From assembly GCA_001800275.1 (NCBI GenBank), contig MGVB01000122.1, forward strand, positions 1 through 33,792: a DNA stretch of 33,792 nt, written 5' to 3'. Below, piece after piece: positions 15,001 through 27,000 of this stretch (the first letter of the stretch is position 1; every line of letters begins with the position of its first letter). Below the pieces are notes generated by a model that searched no databases, was not told the origin of the DNA, and was given only the letters and a program-made list of their open reading frames with translations. The position numbers and the translations under genes were made by a program. This stretch comes from Elusimicrobia bacterium RIFOXYA12_FULL_57_11. GTDB lineage: Bacteria > Elusimicrobiota > Elusimicrobia > Elusimicrobiales > UBA9959.

Positions 15001-18000
15001 CGCCTACCCTTACCGACGGCTATACTTACGCCGTCCGCGTACGCGCTACGGATAACGCTATTCCCGGCGGCAACGTGGAACTTCTCATCTCGTCAAAAAC
15101 GTTCACTTACGACGGCACGGCGCCGGCCGCGCCGATAAATTCCCCCATAAGCCTTAACGACCCGCGCGGTAACGTGAACCGCCAGTCGCTTACCACCATG
15201 ACCGGCGCTATCTATGAAACGTTCACGGTCAGGTCCGCGTCGGTTTCATTCCAGGAAGCCGTGAGCGGCCTTTATTACGACACCGGCAGTTCCACCTTTA
15301 ATTCCGTGGGGGTAAAATATTCGCCCGCCGTGGTGGCCGGCGCCGCCCCTAACTACACCTGGACGCTGGCCGTGGGCCCGGATGTCTTTGTGGACGGAAA
15401 AACTTACAACCTGCGCGTTACCGCGGCAGACGAGGCCGGCAATAATATGCCGCCTTCCGCCGCTACCATGGTGCGTTACGATACCGCGCCGCCGGTGGCA
15501 CTTGTCACCTTCCCGGTGGACGGCAGCTTCCTGGATTTCCTGCCCAATGTCGCCGGTACCGCCCAGGACCCCGGGACCAACGTTTCCGGAGTTAGCGGCA
15601 CACAGATTAGCATAAGCTCCGGCCCCGCCAGCTGGTGGAACGGTTCCGTGTGGGTAGCCCAGGAGACCTGGCTTGACCCGGTAGGCTCAAGCCCCTGGAC
15701 CAAGGCCGCCCAACTGCCGCCTTCCGATAATTCCAGCGGTCTTCTGGACGGGGCGTTATATACCGTAAAGGCCAGGGCTTTCGACGTGGCCGCGAATACC
15801 CAGGCGGTCATAGCTGTCAGCAATAACTTCAGGTTCGATATCTCGAGCCCGACGGTCAGTATCACCATGCCGTTGAATACGCTGCGCTACTCCGCTATCG
15901 CTTCGGTGAACGGCACCGCGCAGGACGCGTTCAATGTAAGGTTCCCGGAGGTGCGCATTTACGACATGGATGCCGACAGGTACTGGATCGATAACACCGG
16001 TTCCTGTACGACCCCGCCGGCTGTGCCCGCGGACCACTGGGTAAACAACGCCGATAACGAGTGTGCGTTATACCCGGAGTACTGGAATATCGTAACCAGT
16101 TCTATTTCCGCCGGCGGCATCTTCGCCTGGAATTATAATTCTTCCGCGGTGCTCTGGCCGGACAGGGACAACAGGCTGCGCGTAGAAACCAGGGTCCGGG
16201 ACGAGGCAGGTAACTACAGCCTGGCAAGTTCCACTTTCAGCGTTGACGCCACGCCGCCCACCTCGCGCGTTATTTATCCGCCGGCCAACGGCGTCATCTA
16301 CTCCTCCATGGCCTCGATCAGCGGCACCTCGCTGGATTTCGCTTCGGCCGTAAGTCAGGTATCTATAAAGATGTGGTACCTCAGCGGGATGGCCACCTAT
16401 TACTGGAAAGTGGATGCCAGCGACGGGTATCATTGGGCGCTGTCCGATCCGGGCTGGGCGGGGATAAGTTTCTCCGCCAGGGCCAAGCAAACCCCGCTGC
16501 CTCCCTGGACGTACGATAACAGCGACTTTGTGACCCCCGGTGTTCTGTACGCCTGGAAAGAGTCCACCCATGACGGGCTTAACGGCAAAACCTTTAATAT
16601 CGCCACCAGGGCGCGTGACGCCACCACCAACCTCGAGGTGAATTACGGTACCAGGACCTTTACTTTCGACAACGAGCCGCCGCTCTCCGGCCCCGTGCGG
16701 CCAAGCCCGGACACCGCTTATGACAAAACATGGCTTGTAAGCACTCTTGACTTCATACACGGCACGGCTGTGGACCCGGTGAGCGGAGTGGCGGGGGTGA
16801 AGGTGTCCATACTCAGCCAGGATAACCCCGCGGCGAAATACTTCAGCGGCTCCGCCTTCGACACGGATGAAGAAACCTGGATACCGGTGGAAAAGCTGTA
16901 CCCTTCTTCCTGGACCCATAATGAGCCGCTGCTTGCCTTTGTGGATGGCAGGCATTACGTGGTCCGCTCTTCTGCCACGGACAATATCGGTCATGTGCAG
17001 GTGGTTTCCGGGGAGGCCAGGTTCCTGATAGACGCCGCGGACCCGATATCCGGGGTGGTGATACCCGCCAACGCCATGGTATACCCCGATGACAGGCGTA
17101 TAGACGGTAATTCTTCGGACCCCGGGTACACTACCGGTATAAACGGCTCAGGCTCCGGCGTTTATCCTACGCTGCCCTGGCACAAGGGAAAGGCCGAGGT
17201 GGCTGTCTTCAGAGATACCGAGCCGTACATGGCTACCCCCGGCCCGCTGATCTACGGTTCGGGTACCGGCTGGGACACTTCCGGCTACTTCTGGGACGGT
17301 TCCACCTGGACGCCTGTTTCAGCCGGGGTCAAATGGCTTGCTGCCACCGCGCCCAACGTTGTAGGCAACTGGAATTATGACGGCCTGAAATGTGACAGCC
17401 AGGCCGAGCGCGACGCCAAAACCTGCTGGGTGCGCGGTGACGCCTACGCCGCCTGGTCCAGGGTTACCGATAACGCCGGCAATTTGCAGGCCGCGGTGGG
17501 TACCGCCCCTAAATTCTATATAGCCGCCGATCCCAAGAGCCTGCGTGTGACCACCAGTAAAACTGTAATGGAAGCCGGCGAGGTCGTGGACCTTATGGTG
17601 GAGGCGATGGATACCGATGATCCCTGGGACCCGCTGGCTACCACGGCCCGCGCCTACCAGAGCAGCGTTACTTTCCATATGGACCTGCCCGTCGACGGAC
17701 CGGAGTATATGGACGACGATGATACTCTGGACCTTGTTCATGGTCTGCCCAGGGAATACAAGTTCCTTGCCAGCGATTTCGGCGTAAAGAGTTTCCAGAT
17801 AAGGCTGCGCAAGAACGGCGCCAACAGGGTGCTGTCCGCGGTGGATAAAGGTAACGGCACGATAAGGGGTTCAAAAACAGTGACGGTGGGGCCGAGCGCG
17901 GCGTACCAGATGCAGGTGATAGCAGACTATCCTGCCGGAGAGCAACCGGCCCCCGGCACACCTACCGGCAAAACCGGTACGCCCGGTCCCAAAATGGCCG

Positions 18001-21000
18001 GTACCAGCGTACCCTTCCTGGTGCAGGTTGTGGACCAGTACTGGAACCTGGTGGTCTCTTCCGCTGTTACGGCGGATATAACCGATAACGATCCTTACAA
18101 CACCTCGGCAAGTCCCGACGAGCTTAGCCGCGTTTTTGTGGGTTCCACGACCTTTAGCCGGATTTTTGTGTCCGCCGGCAGCCCGGCTAAGACAGCGATG
18201 GTGGGCGGAGTTGTTTCCAATGGGGTAACCGTTACGGCCGGCCCCGCAAAAGGCCTGCTGGCGCTGATGCAGGGCGAGACTCTGGTGCCCGGCAAGTGGG
18301 AGGTGGAACCCAAGGGGAAGGATCCTTCCTTATTGGTGACTAACCAGGTGGCTGGCTCTACTTTCAGCGTACAGGTTTACGCCGTGGACCAATACTATAA
18401 TACGGATATTTCCACCTCGTTCCCTGTTATCGCGGATATAGTAACGGACCGCTACGATACAAATCCGGCCACCCTTACCCTTACGGCCGGCGCCACGGAG
18501 TTTATCTTTACGCCCGTGGTAGCTGGCACGCACACTATCAAGGTGCAGGTGGAAACCGCGCAGTACCTGCAGCTGCCAGGCCAGACCTCGTATTACTTTA
18601 CCCCTCCGACAAACACGGTAAAGGTCTGGTGGGGCCGTCCCGTAAAGCTGCACCTGCTGGCCGAAGGTCAGACGCTTGAGCCGGGCCTGCCGCCGTATGA
18701 TTACAACCCTGCCACCGGCGGTCGTACGGGCTTGGCGGCCGCGCTCAAGGCCGGTGTGACCACACAGATGACGGTTAATCTGGTGGACCAGTACTACAAT
18801 GTCGTAAAGGGCGTGACGCCTGTCATGGCCGTTTCTTCCAATACGCCCAATATAGAAATAATGTTCCCTAACGATGCTAATATCAAGGGGCGGGGTTTTG
18901 CCCCGGATCCTTTCACAAAGGGGCTGATAGCCGGTACCACAACGTTCGTTTTCACCCCCGCTACCCGCAACCAGTCTTCCGGCCTGGCGGTCAGCGTAAA
19001 TACTTTTGGTTCGCTGTCCTTCCTTTCGGACGCGGTCGGCGGTATAACAGTCAACCCCAACGACCCGGTGCGGCTGCAGATGCTCCTGGCCACCGAAACC
19101 CCGGTGGAAGGCTCACTTGCCGGCAAGACGGGGGCGCAGGGGCCGTTGGTGGCCGGCTCCACTTATACGGTTACGGTGCGCTCGGTGGACGCTTACTGGA
19201 ACCTGTCGCCCGACGTGCGCAAAGTGCGCCTCACCTCTAACGACATCTATGCCGTGCATCCCCCGGCCCTGGACCTGGACGCCGGCGAGATAGCTATTTC
19301 AAGCTTTATCCCCAGCGCCGCCACCTCCAGCCTGCTGATAACCGCGCTGGACGAGGCCTCCGTGCTGACCTCCACTACCAGTGCAGCCATTACGGTTAGC
19401 GCCGGCGCGGCGCAAAAAATGCTGTTCGTGCTGCCGGGGCAATACCTTGTGCCCGGCAAGGTTACCGAGCCTTACGGCGTGGACGGGAACATCTCCACCC
19501 AGACCGCCGGCAACGTTTTTGACGCGGCCCTTTACGCCGCGGACGCGCGGTATAACGTGGTGCCGGGTATAAGTTCCTATATACGTATAACTTCCGACGA
19601 CCCGTATGTCCCGACCATCGGCAACTATGACATGGTCAACGGCACTATGTCAGTAAGCGCCGTCAGCCTGCGCACCGCCGGGGTGCGGCGGCTCAGTTCC
19701 AGCTGGATCAGCGGCGCTTCCATGGCGGCAGGTCAATCCGGAGCTTTCCTGGTGGACCCGAACGTGCCGGCAAAACTCAGGGTACTGGCTCCCGGCGAGC
19801 AGCGTGACCCTGGCGCTTTCTCCAATACCGGGCGCACCAGCGCGCTGGCGGATCCTCAGTTCGCGGGGACACCGTTCCCGGTAACGGTGGACGTGACCGA
19901 CGCTTACTGGAACCGCGTGCCCGCGTCTGCCCCGGGCGCCACGCAGGACGTGACCCTTGCGTTGGACGACCCGTATGCGCTTGTGGCGCCCCTGTTCCAG
20001 ACCATAGTCTCTTCCGGCACTTTCTTCGTAACGCCTATAAGGGCCGGTGTCATGCTCTCGAGTGCGAACCTGGCTATTGCCAACCCCACCTGGCTGAGCA
20101 CTACTTCGGTGAGCGTGTCACCCGGCCTTGCCACGCGGTTGCTGCTGCTGCTGCCGGGCCAGTCCACGCTGCCCGGTTCCCCCAGCGGCAAGACCGGGCC
20201 CACCGATTGGACCTTTACGGCCGGTACTGCGTTCAATGTAAGGGTGGGCGTGGTGGACCAGTATTTCAACCTGGTTCCCGACTTTCCCGCCGATGTCCGG
20301 GTCAACACGCCAACGGATATCTACGCGCCCGCGGTAACGGCCGCGTCCATAAATCCCGTCAACGGCCTTACGGACGTTGGTGCACTGTCGGTTTCACTGC
20401 GCATAGCCGCCACAGGCTACCTGAGCGCCACGGATCTGACTTCCGGCCGGGCCGAAGATCCCAACTCTTCCACCTTTACCGTAAAGCCCGCCGCCCCCTT
20501 CGGCCTGCAGCTCCTGATGCCTGGCGAGACAGCGGTGCCGGGCTGGGGTATTTATCCAGCCGGCGGCAAGGTGTCGGTATTGTCCACCCAGACCGCCGGC
20601 ACGGAGTTTAATATCAATGTCAACCTGGTGGACCGCTACAATAACCGCTATAGGGACCTGACCGCAGGCCCCACGGTATATATACGCACTTCCGACGTGT
20701 ACGACATGGACGGTTCCAGCCTGCCTCTTAATGCCGGTACCCGCCAGTTCCCGGTTACGCTGGTAACCAAGGCCGCGGCCGCAACTCTGAAGGTTGTTCC
20801 CGTGGACACCATCCCCAATTACGCCTGCGCCGGCGTGGCCTGCCGCAACGACGATGCCGCGGCCAAGGCTACCTTCAAGGTGTACGCTTCCACGGCGGTC
20901 AAGCTCGAAATAATACTGCCCGGGGAGACCCTGGAGGAGGGTAAATGCAATATTTCCCCTCCGTGCGCGGACCCTTCGATACTCCGTCCCGGTCACGGGG

Positions 21001-24000
21001 GGACGCCTGACCCTTACGTGATAGGCGATTTGAACCCGCTGTCCGCCAACGTTTATCTGGTGGATAAGTTCTATAACAAAGTGACGGATACCGTCGGCGC
21101 CGGGCAGGATTCCAACCCTGTGGCCGTGATGCCCTACGTGGGGCTTACACTGCCGCAGGAAATGATGCCATATGTCATAACCGACCTGGAACTGTCGCTC
21201 GGGCAGGCGTCGTTCGCTTTTGACGCGAAAACCGCTGTCAGCACCTATACCATTGTTGCCGCCACCGGCCCGGCCTCCCCGGTCGCCGCAGCCTCGTACG
21301 CCGCGGGCGTTTCAACCGCGGTGGTTTACCCCGGGCCCGTGGTAAGCCTCTCTTACGCTTTTGTTTCAAACATAGTGACGGCCGGGCAGCCCTTCGCGGC
21401 CACGCTGACGGCGCTTGATGCCTACGATAATACCTGCTCGACGGGGCCGAATATTTATGTGGGGACGGTCACCTTTATAGTTGAAGACCAGCCCAACCCC
21501 AACCAGGACCCGGAACTGCTTATGCCGGCTACGGCCTATTTCACTTCGGACGCCGGGGTTAAGAACCTGCCCGCCTGGTTCACGCTTAAAAAAGCCGGCG
21601 CGAATACGCTGGGCGCTGAAGATACGGAAACTCCCGCCGTAAGGGTGTTCCCGCTGGCTTCCCTGACCGTGCTTCCGGGAGTGCCAGCTATCTTCAAGGT
21701 GACGCCCAGCTTCGATAAGAGCGTGGGCGCCGGTTTCAACCAGGTGCTGACCGCGCAGCTTTCCGACGATTACGACAACAGCGTTTCCTCCGAAGGTTTT
21801 CAGGCCCATGTGGAAGTGGCCAGGGTATCCGGTCCGGCAGGCACTTTGCAGTATCAATCCGGTACCTGGCAGGATATCGGCGGTTCAACCGTTATGGCTA
21901 CTGACGCCAGCGGTGCGCTGGGTGTAACCGTGCCGCTGGCCTACAGGGTGTCCACCCAGGCCGGGGATTGGGGCATAGTGTGGATAGGCACCAGCGCGCC
22001 TTATAATCTGGATTACTACATAGCCTCCAGGCAGAATACCAGCGGAATGCTGACCACTACCGGCGGTATGCCCACCCAGTTGATCTTCCTCTCCAGCCCG
22101 GCCGTGGCTTCCGTCGGCGTCAACGAGACGCTGCCGGTGCCGCCGGGCGCGCTGTTCTCCATTGAAAGGCGCGACGTTTACGGCAATATCGTCAGCGAGT
22201 ATCCCGGTACCAGGGTCAACCTTTCCCTGCCGTCGTCGCATACCGCGGTGCACACCGCGCTGCTCCGCGACCCGGGAGTAGGAACTACCGGCGATTACGG
22301 TTTCAGGCCCGCCAGCGGCGCAAACCAGTTCATCACCTTCGTGGATATCGCTTATGGTCAAAGCCAGGCCGCCTTCCGCTACCATGACAGGAGCGCTTCT
22401 TATTCGGGGACCTCGCCCGAGGCCAATACCGGAGAAGGCGGGCGGCCCGGCCGCTGGCAGCTGGAAGCGCGTTCCGGAGCTATGTCGGCCATACACCAGC
22501 TGCAGATGAACCCGCTTAACGTGCTGAAGGTTTCACTGACCAATCCTCAGCGCCGTATGCAGGCCGGCATGGTGATCAACCCCAACGACGGCACTCCCCA
22601 GCCTTTCAAAGCCGAGCTGCGCGACCGCTTCAACAATCCCAGCGTAGCCACGGAAACTGTGCGGGTGGTGTTCTCCACCGTCACGCGCCAGGATTCGCTG
22701 ATTAATAATTCCTTCGGTTTCTCCCTGTCCAGTGAAACCATCGGCCCGGTCTTTACCGCCCCGGCCGGTTTTGTCGATATGCCGCTGGACTCGTATACGA
22801 CATCCTTCTATTATATCGATACCACGGCTTCCCTGGTGTACGCTGATCAGACCTCCACCAAGCCGGTGATAGGGGTTTCCGTCCCTTCGAAGACCGCCTG
22901 GAGCGCCTCCACGCAGGCGGTGGTGATAACCACGGATTATACCTCCCGCGTCAACATCAGGGGCGGCGCAGGCCAGCAACTGGTGGCCGGTACTACCTCG
23001 CAGGTGTTTACGCTGGCCATAGAGGACAGCTACGGTAACCCGACCCCGCTGGCCGAAGACGTTACGGGCCTCGGTATGGAATTCGCCATAACCTCTAATT
23101 CCGGTGGGCAGGTGAAGGTGGGCTATCCCGATGTGGCCGACCTGGCGCCGGCTCCGGGCACCGCCAGGCTTATGCTGGGGGAGGCTACCACCTCCTTCTA
23201 CCTGGTGGACACATTGGTCTCAAATCCCACCCACCAGCTTACGGTGGACGCCGTGGGTCAGGGCTGGGTGCCGGCGGTTTCCTCTTACGGCGTTACAGCG
23301 GCCGAGCCGCACCACCTGGCCTTCCTGACCCCGTCCAGGCGCCTTATAGCCGGCACTACGCTGCAGTACGCCAGCTATGCTGATTCCGTGGCGAAGATCA
23401 GCACGCCCACCATAATAACGGTGGCGCTGAAGGACGCTTATGATAATACGGCCACTACCTCCGCTTTGGTTAATGTGCTTTTCACCGCCGCCCGCAACGA
23501 CCCGGCTTTGAATACAACACGCGGTGGTGATTCGCCCCTCGAGGCTGTTACGCCCTCGAACCCGAACTGGAAAATGCTTAAATCCAACCCCCTGGCGATT
23601 TCTATTTTCCCAGGCGGTTCGCAGGCGAGCCTGTATATCTGGGACACCCTGACAGATGAAACCCCCAACGACGCACAGCACATGTATGTGGGAACCACCA
23701 CCATAATTTCTTCGGCCACCGCGGACAGCGGGTTCGTGTTCCCGTACGCCACGCAGGACCACTATATAACCCCGTCCACGGCGAACTATTTTACCCTGCA
23801 CCACGGTTATACCGCCGCCGCCCCGCTGCGGGTGCAGACCGCCGGGGTCATAGTACTGAAGGCGCGTGACCGCTTTGGCAACCACGCCGTAGGCGACACC
23901 TTTAACGGGCAGTACTATACCGGCAAGATAAATATGGCCAGCAACAGCGCCGGCACCGCCAGCCTGCGCGACTACAGCTCTCCTACCACCGACTATATTT

Positions 24001-27000
24001 TCACCGTAGCGGACAGGGGCAGCCGCCAGCTGCGGGTTGAAGATACCATGGTGGAAACGCTCAGGATAAACGTTACGGACTATGCAACTATAGGCCTTGC
24101 CGATACGGACCCCGCCAATATATTCGGCTATACCAACGACGGCGTACGCGGCAAGCCGGTCATGTCCGATGGCGACGTGGAACTTTCCGGCCTGGTGGTA
24201 ACCCCCACCGATATGTCGCCTGAAGATCCCCTGCCGGTGGCGAAGGCCATGATAGGTATTACCAGGCTCGCCCTTTATCAGGGGGACGGCATCTTGAACC
24301 CCGCGCCGGTGCCCATGGTCCGTCTCAGCATGAGGGTTATCCCTCCGGCCGCGCCGGCCAGCGCGCTGCGGTCCATGCAGATAAAGAATTCTGGTACGCT
24401 GCTGGCCTCGGATATAAAGTATATAGGCCTTTACGCCGACAATCTCCTCTCCGGGCAGATAGGCCTGTTCGATGGTGAAACCGTGGAGGGGGGGGCGCCT
24501 ACGGACATATTTATCGCCAGCGGTGTTTATGCCGCCGGCTCCTGGACGTTCAGCGACCTGGATACGAAAGCCCCCGTTGAGGCGCAGTTGTCCAACACCT
24601 CGCGCAGCTACTTCCTGGCCGTGCGGGTGTCTTCCACCGCCGCCAACCCGCGCAGCTTCGGGCTGGAGCTGGACAACCAGTCCTTTATTACCCTGGATCC
24701 GGACGTAGACGTGGGCGTTGCCTACAATAATTTCCCCATAGCCACCTCCACTTCCCCGGTGCGCAGCCAGCCGGCTACCGTCTATGTGCAGGGCACCGAT
24801 ATCGCCGCCTGGTGGCAGCCGGACGGGGAACCGGCTTTGGGCCAGTTCGACACTATAGAGCAGGGCCGGGCCGGAGTAGGTATGCTCAAGGTGCGAATCT
24901 GGACCGACAGCTACATCGGCACGCTCAAGGCACTGCGGGTTATCAAACAAGGCACCGGCCCGGGGTCGGACATTCAGAGCATGCGGCTTTTCCTGGACGC
25001 GGTGGACGGGGACTGGACGCAGGGCAACGGCGTTTTCGAACCTTACGTGGACAAGGAAATAACCAGTTTCACGTCGCCGCCGGTTTCGGAGCCGTATGAC
25101 CCGGAACTTTTTGTCCTTACGGTGGACGACCCGGGAACTTACGGGCGCGTGGACGGTTCCACCAGGACTTTCTTCGTGGCGTATGAACTGAAAGCCGACG
25201 CGCTGCCAGGCAGAACTCACAGCGCCAGGCTGGAGTATTCCGGCGTGAGCCTGCTGGACGGTGTTGTTTCCGCTTTCAGTCCCATAGTTTCTTCCACCGC
25301 TGCGGTGACCTCGACAAACGACCTGGTGGAGCTCTATGACGTGAACCGCGGTCCGCCTAATGACTTCCAGAAGCCCACCAATGTGACGCAGAACGATAAG
25401 AACTGCCCCGTGGCCAGGCTGACCATGAAGATAACGGGACCCAACGGTTCCGCCGTCTGGAAGGGACTGAAACTGGACCGTTGGCTGACGGCCCTGGACG
25501 CGGGCGCGTTCGTTTATAACAAGGCTTCAGACGTCACCAAGATAAGCATCTGGCAGGACTCCACCGGCAACGGCCTGCTGGACACCACCGGTACGGTGCA
25601 GGATACCGAAGTGCTTCTGGTGGGTTCGTCGAACCGGGTGTTCCCGCAGAACACGCTGGCCACCGATATTACGGTTGATACCGATACTATAAAAGTATCC
25701 AATATCCAGGTGTTCCTGCCAACGGACAGTCCTTTCCCCATAACGGATCCGGGACGGCTTATAATTAACGACGGACAGACGGACCCGCTGCTGAAAGAAG
25801 TGATCTATTATACCGGGGTCGATGTGACCAACCATTCCTTTACTGGCGTTACGCGCGGCGCCGAGGGTACCACGGCCGTTGCCTGGCCTACCGGCACGGT
25901 AATCTCCGGGCAGGCCGTCCTGCCGCTTATCGGTACCGGTTCCGTGCTGGACGGGCAGGTAATCACTCCCGCGCTCAGCGATTACTTTGTAACCTTCGAT
26001 ATGGCGGCCCGGGCCACTACTTCAGTGGGTACTACCACCGCCAATATAGGGCTTTCAATGCGTAACGAGGACTATTTCAAAATAGAAGCCCCTAAAATAA
26101 TGCGCAGCGTCAATATAGGCATACCGCCGGCGGGTAAATCCGTGTCTTTGATAGGCCGGGTGAACGAATACGCCGACAAGGTGGTAATTTCGGCCACAAA
26201 TACCGTAACGGCCGATACCCTGCAGCAGAAGAAGATCAACCAGTCCATAATCTCTATGACGGCTTATACGGACAGGTCTGACGCATTGTGGCGCTGGCTG
26301 CTGGTGCACGCCACCGGCTCGGTTATACAGGACGGCACCGCGGTAAACGATGTGAGCCTGGTAAAGGTGTGGCGCGATGAAGACCGCAACGGGATACTGA
26401 ACGCCGCCTACGACGTGTTGCTGGGCTCGGCCACCTTTGGCACCGGGCATCAGTTCGGCGGGCTGGTGGCCAAGGTCGTGTTCGACCAGCCGCACCTGCT
26501 GCTGACGGAGGCTGAAGTGCTGGCCACCGGCATTTCCCAGCGCTTCTTCATAAGCTATGACATCAACCCCCTGGCCCAGCCCAACGACGCTGCCGGCAAG
26601 CCCAGGTATCTTGGCGCTTACCTTAACGCCGCCTCGTTCCCGCAGGGCAGCCCGTCAGACGACGAGGGGGTGAATATCCTGAAGAACGCCTTCACCCTGC
26701 CTAATTACCTGGATCCCGCCTCGGCGCTGCCGTTTGTGGCCAATGTCCGCGGCGTGGTGGCGTCTTCCAGCACCGTTACGGTGCAGTCCGAATCCATCTT
26801 TGCCGGGTTCGGGGAAGTGCCCCAGAGTATTCCCGCGCCGCAGCTGGTGGGGGCGATTCCTTCTTCCGGAGATCAGGGAATTGTGGTTCTAACCTCCACG
26901 GAAGGCCTGCGCACTTCCGGCTACGTCACTGTTGATAATGAAATAATGCACTACGCGGGCCTGGATAACACGGTGCCCGCCCTGCTGGCGGTCAGCCGCA

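Larger units (their letters stand above)
3..17513 (+). repeat. Region A: ~45 tandem Ig/cadherin-like modules (~130 aa each)
   Basis: Each module opens with a junction of the form (F/I)xxDxxxPxxxIxxP and then has an (I/V)SGTAxD strand. Next come a YWNGxxW or WWDGxxF aromatic motif and a W-x-Y strand, and it closes with YxVxxRAxDxAGN followed by the next D. I counted 45 junctions between nt ~33 and ~17031, a mean of ~390 nt per module. Modules are strongly diverged, which marks old duplications, and no two look near-identical in DNA. The alternating strand pattern and the D-AGN/D-P signature are those of bacterial Ig-like and cadherin-like folds. The conserved Asp at junctions could bind calcium between domains, as in cadherins (inference). 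Confidence 0.88.

Noticed and set aside
36-17513. CRISPR or short tandem DNA repeat array
   Set aside because: Repetition is at protein level with ~390-nt diverged modules. There are no short identical repeats with unique spacers.
23220-25220. Long minus-strand ORF of 666 aa
   Set aside because: It is antisense to regions B and C, with the same R/G/H/Y-rich shadow composition and no recognisable motif.
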